Source of the DNA: a virus
Strand: one strand, 5' to 3'
Length of the DNA: 24,489 nucleotides
IMG/VR virus record: IMGVR_UViG_3300036719_002220
Location: 1 to 24,489 of that record
Below are positions 1 through 6,186 of this stretch, piece by piece. Positions within the stretch are counted from its first letter, which is position 1, and each line of letters starts with the position of its first letter. The notes beneath the pieces are model-generated. The model made no database searches. It was not told the DNA's origin and worked only from the letters and a program-made list of their open reading frames with translations. Made by a program: the position numbers and the translations under genes.

Positions 1-81
1 CTCAGCAAAGCACAGGGAAGAACTGGGAACACCCTTGCCGCAAGCTGGTTCCGTTAAGACACGGTTTCCTTGTCAAGATGA
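1..81. other. Non-coding left edge with a weak nested hairpin
   Basis: No gene with a credible start can be placed here; this is the 3' flank of the DUF669 gene. A nested inverted repeat is visible: GGAAC (26-30) pairs with GTTCC (48-52), enclosing CTTG (34-37) and CAAG (41-44). On the minus strand it lies about 30 bases after the stop codon and is followed by a pyrimidine-rich run, so it could be a weak terminator. It could equally be a leader for the next gene outside the window. Confidence 0.25.
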
Positions 82-546
82 CTACTTGTTAGTAGCCCAA
101 GCCGTCACCTTTTTAGCAGCCGCAGGTGCAGCGGCCTTAGTCGCCTCTCCAACCGGCTTAAAATCGACGATCTTGTTACGCGGCTTTTCAACGTCCTTCT
201 TATCAACGTCCAGCTTAATCGCCATCGGCTTGTTATAAAACTCCGCGCTCTTCTGAAAAGCAGCAACGTTCACAGCCTCAGCCAGCTTACGAAGCTCGGC
301 ATGGGCGATGCTCGTGGCCTGCTCGCTCTTGTTCCACAGGTTCATGTTGTGGAAAACAATGCGCCCCTTGTGCTCGCCGTCCACAATTTGAAACTTGAGG
401 CTCATGTAAGCACCGTCGCCAGCTTTGGTTTGCTTCTTTTCAGAATCAACAATAATGGCGACGTACATGCCGGGCGGCAAAACGGAATACTCCGGCGATT
501 CAGGCAGTTTGGCGGTTTCGTAGGTGGTTCCAAAATCAACAGACAT
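82..546 (-). CDS. DUF669-family single-strand-binding-type protein
   Basis: A 154-residue protein that resembles the phage DUF669 family: an early stretch ending LPPGMY, a beta-rich core containing LKFQIVDGEHKGR and HNMNLW, then an Ala/Lys-rich low-complexity tail. DUF669 proteins are commonly encoded next to Sak4-type ATPases and are thought to act as the phage single-stranded DNA binding protein in recombination or replication. The basic Ala/Lys tail would suit nucleic acid or partner binding, but it lacks the acidic tip of classical SSB. I chose the ATG at 546 because AAGGAG lies 8 bases upstream, inside the end of the preceding recombinase gene (gap of 5 bases). A longer reading to 600 has no support. 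Family assignment is from memory of the pattern; biochemical function is inferred. Confidence 0.75.
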   Translation of the reverse strand: MSVDFGTTYETAKLPESPEYSVLPPGMYVAIIVDSEKKQTKAGDGAYMSLKFQIVDGEHKGRIVFHNMNLWNKSEQATSIAHAELRKLAEAVNVAAFQKSAEFYNKPMAIKLDVDKKDVEKPRNKIVDFKPVGEATKAAAPAAAKKVTAWATNK

Positions 547-551
547 GTTTC

Positions 552-1304
552 TTACTCCTTGTTTTGGGCAGTCACGAACGCCTCGTAAAAGGCATCCCAT
601 GACAGTTCAAGCGGGCCATCAATACCATAACGGTTTCCGGCCACGATTGACGGCGAACCGCTGGTGAACAACACACGTTCACCTCCCACGGCCTTGGTCA
701 ATTTCTTATTGCCAGCGTCCTCGCTCTTTGTGAACACGCGAGGGCCAGCGTAAAACAGGCAATCCGTCCATTGTTCCAAAAGCTGGGCGCACTTTTCGTT
801 AAGCGTCGGGCAGAAGCGCGAGTAACTTTGCGTCGTCGGATCATCAAACTGGCGCTGCATAGCATGGCCGACCAGAATGACAATCATGTTCCGCTCGTTG
901 CGAATCATGTCCAGCTTGCCCAGAAACTCGCTGAACAGGTTTGCCGCTTCGGCATAGCCCTTGCCATAACCAATGTCGGCCACGGTTTTCTTGTGCTCCT
1001 TGCGGGCCACATAGTTTTGAATGATGCGCTCCAATGCGGTGGCGCTATCCAGAACCAGCGTCTCAAAGTTGTGCGGCTGTTGATAAACCGCCATCAAAGC
1101 CTCGTCAATCTGCTCAAGAGTTTGCAGTTGCTCACCCGGAACGCGAGCGACCTTGACGTTTTCCGAACCATTCTCCAAATCAAGGAAGATGGGATTCGGA
1201 GCCTGCGAGGCAAACGTGGATTTACCAATCTTTGGCTGGCCGTAAATGGCAATCCGGGGTGGGCGCGCTACAAGCGCGGGTTTAAGTTCGGTAAGGTTAA
1301 TCAT
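552..1304 (-). CDS. Sak4-like RecA-fold ATPase (phage recombinase)
   Basis: A 250-residue P-loop ATPase. Walker A is GQPKIGKST at residues 22-30 and Walker B is LVLDS at 83-87; the next hydrophobic strand (MIVILVGHA) ends in a polar sensor-like GH. The short RecA-core layout matches the AAA_24 / Sak4 group of phage single-strand annealing recombinases, which promote strand annealing with their cognate SSB. The DUF669 gene directly downstream fits that pairing. The start at 1304 has AAGGTGG 6 bases upstream and overlaps the end of the preceding gene by 8 bases, so the two are probably translationally coupled. Alternative: a RadA/DnaB-like ATPase, but the length and neighbour favour Sak4. Acts in the cytoplasm on phage DNA. 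Confidence 0.8.
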   Translation of the reverse strand: MINLTELKPALVARPPRIAIYGQPKIGKSTFASQAPNPIFLDLENGSENVKVARVPGEQLQTLEQIDEALMAVYQQPHNFETLVLDSATALERIIQNYVARKEHKKTVADIGYGKGYAEAANLFSEFLGKLDMIRNERNMIVILVGHAMQRQFDDPTTQSYSRFCPTLNEKCAQLLEQWTDCLFYAGPRVFTKSEDAGNKKLTKAVGGERVLFTSGSPSIVAGNRYGIDGPLELSWDAFYEAFVTAQNKE

Positions 1305-1665
1305 TGCTTTCCACCTTGAAAGTAGGCTTAGACGCCTTAATGGTCAGAGCCTGGTTAATCTTCGCCAGTTGGTCGGCGGGCATGGTTTCCATCAGTTTGT
1401 TGTCCGGCTTCCACTCAGCGCGGAAGGGCCAGACGTCAACCTCACCAGAGGCGCGAAGCTGAGACAGCATTTCCTGGTCGTATTTCTTATCCAGCTTTGT
1501 TACAATGGTAAGTTGGTCGTCGATATGGTTGGTACCGGTTTCTCGGAGACGGTCACGCACAAGCTGAAAAATCTCCAACTCGACCTCAACGCGAGCCTCG
1601 TTAGCGGCATGTTCCGCCTGCTTGTGCTGAATCCAAAGGCGTTTCAGTTCTTCCAGTCGTTCCAT
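1297..1665 (-). CDS. Conserved-looking phage protein of unknown function
   Basis: A 122-residue protein that I do not recognise. Residues 1-45 are predicted to be one long charged helix rich in Glu, Arg and Ala, possibly a coiled coil, and the middle (about residues 50-85) has a beta-like stretch with VDVWPFRAEWKPDN. It is the first gene of the leftward recombination operon: a promoter is visible upstream at 1704-1731, the ATG at 1665 follows AAGGA by about 10 bases, and its end overlaps the start of the Sak4-like gene by 8 bases. By position it may assist the recombinase or be a small siphovirus-type accessory protein; there is no motif to decide. Confidence 0.7.
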   Translation of the reverse strand: MERLEELKRLWIQHKQAEHAANEARVEVELEIFQLVRDRLRETGTNHIDDQLTIVTKLDKKYDQEMLSQLRASGEVDVWPFRAEWKPDNKLMETMPADQLAKINQALTIKASKPTFKVESND

Positions 1666-1692
1666 TTTTTTGGTGTCCTTGTTTGTTTAACT

Positions 1693-1720
1693 TTGTAAGG
1701 AAGTGTATATGTGCTATAAA
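1693..1720 (+). promoter_or_regulatory. Probable promoter for the helix-turn-helix gene
   Basis: On the plus strand TTGTAA (1693-1698) and TATAAA (1715-1720) are separated by 16 bases, giving a start near 1727 and a short leader before the ATG at 1753. The -35 match is only moderate. Each -10 box lies in the spacer of the opposing promoter, so the two could not be occupied together. Confidence 0.4.
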
Positions 1721-1731
1721 GAAGGTGTCAA
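1704..1731 (-). promoter_or_regulatory. Sigma70-type promoter for the leftward recombination operon
   Basis: On the minus strand the -35 box is a perfect TTGACA (1731-1726) and the -10 box is TATACA (1709-1704), with a 16-base spacer. Transcription would start near 1697, about 30 bases before the first gene of the operon. It overlaps almost completely with the rightward promoter of the helix-turn-helix gene. Confidence 0.6.
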
Positions 1732-1752
1732 CAACTTTTGAAAGGAAAAATT

Positions 1753-1920
1753 ATGATCAAGGAAAAGCTGCTTAACATGACACAAGCATCAAAGTTTATC
1801 GGCATCAGCCGTGCGACGTTGTACTCCCTCATCAAGAAGGGCGCTATCCCGGAACCCAAAATTATTCTTGGTCGCAAGTACTACCACATCGACACTTTGA
1901 AAAAAGTTGCTATGATATAA
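1753..1920 (+). CDS. AlpA/excisionase-like helix-turn-helix regulator
   Basis: A 55-residue DNA-binding protein and the only rightward gene seen. Residues 9-35 (MTQASKFIGISRATLYSLIK and following) form a MerR/AlpA-type helix-turn-helix, and the following strand ILGRKYYHID fits the wing of the AlpA / HTH_17 / excisionase family. These proteins act as small transcription regulators or as recombination directionality factors. No integrase is in the window, so a regulatory role on the divergent promoters next to it is the better guess. The ATG at 1753 has AAAGGA 6-7 bases upstream; a TTG 15 bases earlier is less likely. Local composition is AT-rich compared with the flanking late genes, consistent with a separately acquired regulatory cassette. 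Confidence 0.8.
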   Translation: MIKEKLLNMTQASKFIGISRATLYSLIKKGAIPEPKIILGRKYYHIDTLKKVAMI

Positions 1921-2010
1921 GAGCGTGAGGGGTAGCGGCTGGTAACTGGCCGTAGGTGTCCCGTGTTTCACCTCCTTTCCCCGACCATGCCGCCAGCCGA
2001 AAGGCTGGCG
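1921..2010. terminator. Convergent intergenic region with a tetraloop hairpin terminator
   Basis: This gap separates the converging helix-turn-helix gene and the late operon. A perfect 8-bp stem, CGCCAGCC (1991-1998) and GGCTGGCG (2003-2010), closes a four-base loop and begins right after the late operon's stop codon. Neither strand has a good T-tract, so termination may be inefficient or factor-assisted. A weaker hairpin is at about 1936-1952 (CGGC/GCCG). The gap also holds an unexplained perfect Shine-Dalgarno/anti-Shine-Dalgarno sequence at 1968-1978. Confidence 0.55.
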
Positions 2011-2895
2011 TTACAGTTTGCCAGTCCAGCGACCGCTTTTATCCAGCTTCATTTGCACCAACTGGGGCACGCCCTGACGAATGACCGTGCAGCCCAAGGC
2101 GACGGGCTTCCCCGTGTGGTACGCAAACGCAGGCTTGCTCAGGTCAACTAAACAGCCACCGTACCCACCCCATACAAGGTGATGGCCCCACCGCCCTTGC
2201 AGTATCTCAAAGCGGCTGTGTTCGTGGCCCATCATCACGCAGACAGGCTCGCCACGGAATACGCTCTCGCTCACCGCCTCGTTAAACGCCTTCATGGCGC
2301 CGCCCTTGGCATGGGTCTTGTCGCCGTGCTTGAACACCACGTTGTCCACCTGGTGCGTCTCGCCAAACAGCCAGCCTTCGGGGGCCTTGAGAATATCCTT
2401 GTACGTCGGGCACAGTTGGGTCGGGCAGTTGTGGGCGATGAACCGCCGAATCATTCTGTCCATGTGGTTCGACGATGTGCAAAGCACCTCTGGGAAGATG
2501 GCAAACAGCTTGTTCGCCTCAGCCCGCAGCAGGTCTAGCTCGGTGTCGGCGTTCGGTGCGCTGGGGTGCAAGCCGTGAAAGTTCGCCATGTGAAGGTCGC
2601 CCTCGTCGCCGTTGCTCACCACCACGTCGGGCTTGCACCAGTCGCGCACGTCTTTCAGGAAGTGTAGCGCATCGGGATGTTGGAAGGGCATGTGAAGGTC
2701 GTTGAACACAAGGATGGTGCGGGGCGCGTCGCTCTGCCGCTTTTCACGCTCGCGCACGGTATCTCGGCGGTTGGCGCACTTCCTGCACGCGCTGTCGTGG
2801 CGGCCTCGGTCTGGGCGGAAACGGAAACGATCTATTGGAAGCCACTCATTGCACAGCCTGCAAACCTGACCGTCTACGCCCGTCGTCAACGCCAT
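2011..2895 (-). CDS. Metallophosphoesterase with N-terminal zinc ribbon
   Basis: A 294-residue two-domain protein. Residues 12-40 carry two Cys pairs (CxxC at 12/15 and 37/40), a small zinc ribbon of the type that often contacts nucleic acid. Residues 59-270 are a calcineurin-like phosphoesterase: metal ligands NDLH (D66, H68), NGDEGD (D97), SSNH (N143, H144), KHGD (H190) and GHEHSR (H224, H226). All core motifs are present, so it should be an active metal-dependent phosphatase or nuclease. It is the last gene of the late unit, with AGGGG about 10 bases before its ATG and a hairpin directly after its stop. The substrate (protein, nucleotide or DNA) cannot be read from the sequence; the zinc ribbon hints at DNA or RNA. 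Confidence 0.85.
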   Translation of the reverse strand: MALTTGVDGQVCRLCNEWLPIDRFRFRPDRGRHDSACRKCANRRDTVREREKRQSDAPRTILVFNDLHMPFQHPDALHFLKDVRDWCKPDVVVSNGDEGDLHMANFHGLHPSAPNADTELDLLRAEANKLFAIFPEVLCTSSNHMDRMIRRFIAHNCPTQLCPTYKDILKAPEGWLFGETHQVDNVVFKHGDKTHAKGGAMKAFNEAVSESVFRGEPVCVMMGHEHSRFEILQGRWGHHLVWGGYGGCLVDLSKPAFAYHTGKPVALGCTVIRQGVPQLVQMKLDKSGRWTGKL

Positions 2896-2918
2896 GGAGG
2901 TTTAGCCCCTCTTTTTGG

Positions 2919-3095
2919 TTATTGTATACACACGTCGTCAAACCAATCAATATCTTCTTCGTCGGCGGTCACGAGCACCTGACCGTCCAGCGTCCACAAA
3001 AAGAAAACGCCCTGTTCGTTGGCGTGCAACTGAACAGGGTCGTTGGGGTCGTAAATAAGGAACGACTTAAACGGTTTGTAGAATGGTGCCTTCAT
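2919..3095 (-). CDS. Small acidic protein, translationally coupled
   Basis: A 58-residue acidic protein of unknown function. It starts MKAPFYKPFKSFLIYDPNDP and ends in an acidic, aromatic tail containing TADEEDIDWFDD. The ATG overlaps the stop codon of the preceding 38-residue gene as ATGA, and GGAGG lies 11 bases upstream inside that gene. Codon-by-codon reading shows an unbroken frame with phage-like synonymous choice. The middle (VFFLWTLDGQVLVTADE) reads as a beta hairpin. It lies between the accessory structural genes and the phosphoesterase; no enzymatic motif is visible. Confidence 0.6.
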   Translation of the reverse strand: MKAPFYKPFKSFLIYDPNDPVQLHANEQGVFFLWTLDGQVLVTADEEDIDWFDDVCIQ

Positions 3096-3208
3096 CTACT
3101 TCTGCGCCTCCGTCTAAACACGATTAGATACAGGTTCGTCACCGCACCAGAAACAGCGCCCCACCATCCTCCAAAATAGTTACCGTTGTATTTACCAAAG
3201 TAGCTCAC
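3092..3208 (-). CDS. Micro-gene: aromatic YFG/W-motif peptide with polybasic end
   Basis: A 38-residue peptide beginning with GTG. Residues 2-17 are SYFGKYNGNYFGGWWG, an aromatic/Gly motif that is familiar at the ends of phage tail-region genes. A short hydrophobic segment (AVSGAVTNLYLIVF) follows, then RRRRRSR at the C terminus. The hydrophobic run is short for a membrane helix but could lie in a membrane with the basic end in the cytoplasm. Support for it being real: AAGGA lies 6 bases before the start, the GTG overlaps the previous stop as GTGA, and its own stop overlaps the next gene's start as ATGA. Function unknown; an accessory tail or membrane peptide is inferred. Confidence 0.6.
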   Translation of the reverse strand: MSYFGKYNGNYFGGWWGAVSGAVTNLYLIVFRRRRRSR

Positions 3209-3912
3209 GTTACATCCTTGGACGTGACCGTGCGGTTGCCACCGCTAATCGTGGCGACCAATCGGTTTTTGGTTCCGTCCTGCGATTTAAACGTGACCGT
3301 AGCGCCTTCCATGCCGGTGGCGTCGCCAGAGGTAACAGACAAGATCAGCTTCAAGATTTCCTCAGCCGTCATGCCGTCCTCGATAACGGTCGTCCACGGG
3401 TTGCCTGCGCTGCCTGCGTCGTTGAGCTTTTCGCCCATCGTGCCAGCCGCGTTGTAAGAAGTGGCCTGGGCTTGCCATACCTCCTGAGCAATGTCAAACG
3501 CAGAGGGTCTTGCGCCGGCGTCAAGGGTAGCCGACATTCTCCCAGCCGCCGTGATGTCGGCGTCTATGAAGCCCTCCCCCGCAAACGTGGCCGAACTGGT
3601 GTAGGCCATGTTCGCGCCCGGCGACATACTGCCCTCGCCCGTGAGCGTGGCTTCCATCTTGCCCGCCGCTTGGATGGACGACGTGAACGCGCTGCTACCC
3701 TGCAAGCGGGCCGAGATGCGGCCAGGCTCAAAGGCGAGCTTGATGGCGTTGAGGTTGGAGTAACCCTGCGGAAAGCTGACTTTGGGGCCGAACGCGATGC
3801 GGTTGGCGAGCGACCAGCCGTGCCGTGACTTGGCGTCCATGAAGCATGAAAGAGCGCCCCCGCTTAGGAACTTGAGGTACGCCCCGCTTGCGATGTTGTT
3901 AGCTATCAACAT
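3205..3912 (-). CDS. Putative tail-associated repeat protein
   Basis: A 235-residue protein. The middle (about 65-135) is a run of degenerate beta repeats of the form SAxLxGxG / AAGKMxAxLxGEG / AAGRMSATL. A segment GTMGEKLNDAGSAGNPW (about 155-171) and a C-terminal domain with MTAEEILKLILSV, FKSQDGTKNRLVATI and GNRTVT follow. These last parts recur in many phage tail-region proteins, where the module is thought to be structural. The ATG at 3912 is preferred over a TTG at 3930; it overlaps the end of the 55-residue gene by 14 bases. Its stop overlaps the next micro-gene as GTGA. Precise role (fibre, collar or decoration) cannot be read. Confidence 0.7.
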   Translation of the reverse strand: MLIANNIASGAYLKFLSGGALSCFMDAKSRHGWSLANRIAFGPKVSFPQGYSNLNAIKLAFEPGRISARLQGSSAFTSSIQAAGKMEATLTGEGSMSPGANMAYTSSATFAGEGFIDADITAAGRMSATLDAGARPSAFDIAQEVWQAQATSYNAAGTMGEKLNDAGSAGNPWTTVIEDGMTAEEILKLILSVTSGDATGMEGATVTFKSQDGTKNRLVATISGGNRTVTSKDVT

Positions 3913-4066
3913 TCCAGTTATCCGCAACAAACTGCGCCAAGTTGGCTAGTTCTTGCGCCTCCTCTTGCGAGCTGATGCGGATGTAGCGGCCCTCTGCCTT
4001 TTCAATGGCAATGACCGTCCCAGAGTTAAACGGAGGTTCAAATTCTGGAAGGTCATTAATAACCAT
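3899..4066 (-). CDS. Small phage protein of unknown function
   Basis: A 55-residue acidic protein beginning MVINDLPEFEPPFNSGTVIA, then a predicted strand and a C-terminal helix (SQEEAQELANLAQFVADNW). I do not recognise the family. The ATG at 4066 lies two bases after the stop of the 289-residue gene; a longer reading to 4153 would overlap that gene out of frame and has Arg/His/Gln-rich shadow composition, so it is rejected. The gene fits the tight minus-strand run of accessory structural genes and is probably co-translated with them. It could be a chaperone or minor component for its neighbours, but nothing shows this directly. Confidence 0.65.
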   Translation of the reverse strand: MVINDLPEFEPPFNSGTVIAIEKAEGRYIRISSQEEAQELANLAQFVADNWNVDS

Positions 4067-4068
4067 GA

Positions 4069-4938
4069 TCAACCCCACGCCGTGACGAGTCGGCCCGTGA
4101 TGATTTGGCTGGCCGTCAGCGCACCGCCGATGTTGACGAACAGGGCGAGACACGCATCGTCGTCGATGGGCGGCAAGGCGGGCAGTTGGCTCAAGAACTC
4201 GCGCTCGCCCGCCGTGTTCGCGGCGACCAACGGAATCTCGGCGATGGGTCGGTGCAGCACGAGGCTCACGGTGCCCGTCGTGCCCGACGCGATGGTGTAG
4301 CTGTTCAGTTCACGCACGCCCGCGTCGCCCGCCGCACGAATCATGTACGGGCTGGTAAGTTGGCCAGCCGTACCTCCACCGAGGAACGCACCGACGGGGA
4401 GCGAGTTGGCCGAAGAGGCCACGGTTCCCGTGCGCGAACCTGTGCCGCCGCTGTTGGTGTAAGTGACCGTAAGCGTAGGGGTAGCAGCACCCAACGCACC
4501 GTTGACGATGGCTGAGCACTCAACGCCGATGCCGTTGTTGTGGCGGGTCGGTTTGGCCGCGCCGTTGTTCAGCGTTGTCGGTGTGCCCGTGACGACGCAC
4601 GAGGGGTAAACGTAGAGGATGTCGGTAAGCAGGATGGTGCCCGGCACCGCCGTCGTGGCGGGGGTCAGGGCAAGCATCGACATCAGATGCTTGGTGTCCG
4701 GCGATACGGTGGCGTTCGTTTGCGGTAGCGCCCCGGTCGTGGCCGACGAGTATGCAACGCCCACGCCCGCCGTACCCGACAGCGACCCGGTGCCGCCCGT
4801 ACCCGTAGCGGTAAAGGCCTCGTGCCACCGGCCCGCTACCGAGGTCGCACCGGTTTGGATGGTGCGGATAAACGGGATGCTGTTGCGCTGGCCTGCGGCC
4901 ATGCTCTGAACAATATCGTCGATGCCAATGAAAGCCAT
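4069..4938 (-). CDS. Putative phage structural protein, Gly/Thr/Ala-rich
   Basis: A 289-residue protein starting MAFIGIDDIVQSMAAGQRNS, followed by IQTGATSVAGRWHEAFTATG. This opening is familiar from a group of phage proteins encoded near tail genes that are usually annotated only as hypothetical or structural. The body is rich in Gly, Thr, Ala and Ser with many predicted strands, and it has no enzymatic motif. The start has GGAG 9 bases upstream, inside the end of the preceding fibre-like gene (gap of 3 bases). Base composition is more GC-rich than in genes to the left. A virion component is likely; a decoration or tail role is inferred from context only. Confidence 0.65.
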   Translation of the reverse strand: MAFIGIDDIVQSMAAGQRNSIPFIRTIQTGATSVAGRWHEAFTATGTGGTGSLSGTAGVGVAYSSATTGALPQTNATVSPDTKHLMSMLALTPATTAVPGTILLTDILYVYPSCVVTGTPTTLNNGAAKPTRHNNGIGVECSAIVNGALGAATPTLTVTYTNSGGTGSRTGTVASSANSLPVGAFLGGGTAGQLTSPYMIRAAGDAGVRELNSYTIASGTTGTVSLVLHRPIAEIPLVAANTAGEREFLSQLPALPPIDDDACLALFVNIGGALTASQIITGRLVTAWG

Positions 4939-4941
4939 GTT

Positions 4942-5367
4942 TTACTGCTCCTGCACCACAAGCGTCCCGGCGTCGAACTCGGGGCGGATGTTGAGGTTGA
5001 TGACAAGCGACGAGTTCAGCGCAGCCGTAGCGATAACCGTCCCGGTGCTGCTGGCGTTTTCACCAAGGGCGACGTGCGTGATGGTTTGGGGGAGCGTGCC
5101 TCCTGTGGCGATGCCGAACTGGATGAGGGCCGCGTTGCTCGACGAACCGCTTGACGCAGCGGTGAACGCGCCGCTTGAGTTGCGCGTCAGAGCCACGCGA
5201 GCGTAGCCAGTGTAGTTCGCCTCGTTCGTAGTTTGGTTCCCGCCCAGCCCGACCGCGCCGGTGTGCAGGCTCAAATACAGGGTCGAAGCCCCGTCCCACG
5301 ACGGAGCGACGTTGCGAAGCATGTAGTTCAGTACATCATTCGCCGACTGGGTGGTTTTACTCGCCAT
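4942..5367 (-). CDS. Phage tail fibre-like protein (gp80-type)
   Basis: A 141-residue protein matching the small tail fibre-like family seen in many phages: an N-terminal helix (ANDVLNYMLRNV), then LYLSLHTGAVG, GNQTTNEANYTGYARVAL, a Ser/Ala-rich loop, and a C-terminal beta part with THVALGENASSTGTVI. The landmarks LHT.., the NYTGYARV box and the THVALGE strand are in the expected order, and the length is normal. It probably forms a beta-sandwich subunit on the virion surface or tail. The start is 3 bases after the stop of the coiled-coil gene with GGGGGA about 7 bases upstream. The family is usually called fibre protein, but the location in the particle is rarely proven. Confidence 0.75.
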   Translation of the reverse strand: MASKTTQSANDVLNYMLRNVAPSWDGASTLYLSLHTGAVGLGGNQTTNEANYTGYARVALTRNSSGAFTAASSGSSSNAALIQFGIATGGTLPQTITHVALGENASSTGTVIATAALNSSLVINLNIRPEFDAGTLVVQEQ

Positions 5368-5370
5368 GGG

Positions 5371-5832
5371 TTATTCCCCCAGCAGCTTCTTGATTTTTTC
5401 ACGGGCATCAGCCAGCTTGGCTTCCTCAGCTTGACGGTCGCGCTCAATCGACTTGACGATCTTTTCGGCGGCAACCTTAACGTCGGCGGCTTTTTCCTCG
5501 GCCTCCTTAACGGCCTTCTCGGCTTTCTCAAACAGGTCATCGGCCTCAGCCTTTTTGACCTTGGCAGCCGAAAGAATTTCCTTCGCTTGCTTGCCAGCTT
5601 CCTTCGCTTGCTTATCAGCTTCGGCGGTGATGGCGACCATCTGATCTTGCAGCTTGGCAATCTCGTCCTTAATCGCGTCGCGCTCAACGGTGAACTTGGC
5701 AATCTGGGCCTCAATATCTTCCAGCCAGTCGGCACGAGTGGCAATCGCCTCAATGGATTCTGCCGCTTCCATCAGGGGGCGCAGGAAACTAATAACCTTG
5801 GCAGCGTCTTTGTGCAACTTTGCAGCTTTCAT
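5371..5832 (-). CDS. Long coiled-coil protein
   Basis: A 153-residue protein that is almost entirely helical. From about residue 25 to 150 it has heptad-like repeats of Ala, Glu and Lys with KEAGKQAKE, KAEKAVKEAEEKA and similar blocks, so a long coiled coil is predicted. There is no signal peptide or membrane helix. I do not recognise a specific family; low-complexity helical composition makes similarity searches unreliable. The ATG at 5832 has GGAG 8 bases upstream and follows the preceding stop by one base. It lies between a small structural-type gene and the gp80-type fibre gene; a fibre shaft, scaffold or assembly chaperone role is possible. Confidence 0.7.
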   Translation of the reverse strand: MKAAKLHKDAAKVISFLRPLMEAAESIEAIATRADWLEDIEAQIAKFTVERDAIKDEIAKLQDQMVAITAEADKQAKEAGKQAKEILSAAKVKKAEADDLFEKAEKAVKEAEEKAADVKVAAEKIVKSIERDRQAEEAKLADAREKIKKLLGE

Positions 5833-5833
5833 G

Positions 5834-6184
5834 TTACTTTCTCCCCACAAGGATAATAGTCAGGCTTTGATTGATACCGCCGCCAGAAAACTCAGGCTTA
5901 ATGGCTTGAGTGTTTTCCAGGATTTGCTCAATCTTGGGGCCGGTAAACGACAGGACGTTTTGATGCGGGTCGTTCAACGCCTCGTAAGGGGCCACGCCAT
6001 TCTCGTTGGTGCCCTTCATCTGAACGGTCGCGCCGTCAAACACGCCAAAAACTTGCACACTTCGATCCGAATATTCTGCGAAGAACGTGGGGTCGCAAGT
6101 GTCGGCAGCCGTCACGTTTTCCCATTTGACGCGGACAACGCCGGTGCTCATCGACTCGACGCGGGTAGGATTAATAACAGCCAT
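5834..6184 (-). CDS. Small beta-rich phage protein, probably structural
   Basis: A 116-residue protein beginning MAVINPTRVES, followed by VKWENVT, EYSDRSVQVFGVFDGATVQMKGTNENG, then YEALNDPHQNVLSFT and a C-terminal strand. This pattern recurs in many phage genomes near head or tail genes, generally annotated as hypothetical; the predicted fold is a small beta sandwich. The ATG at 6184 has AAGGG 6 bases upstream and lies 2 bases past the holin gene. It is therefore probably co-expressed with the lysis and accessory structural genes. I would call it a minor virion or decoration protein by analogy; the sequence alone does not show the position in the particle. Confidence 0.65.
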   Translation of the reverse strand: MAVINPTRVESMSTGVVRVKWENVTAADTCDPTFFAEYSDRSVQVFGVFDGATVQMKGTNENGVAPYEALNDPHQNVLSFTGPKIEQILENTQAIKPEFSGGGINQSLTIILVGRK

Positions 6185-6186
6185 GG

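Noticed and set aside
1-81. Start of another minus-strand gene downstream of the DUF669 gene
   Set aside because: One frame reads plausibly near the edge but it has no start codon with a spaced ribosome binding site inside the window.
1789-1971. A minus-strand frame opposite the regulator gene, starting at a GTG inside the strong Shine-Dalgarno-like sequence
   Set aside because: The start codon overlaps the Shine-Dalgarno sequence itself, so it cannot be used with it; the product has no recognisable features.
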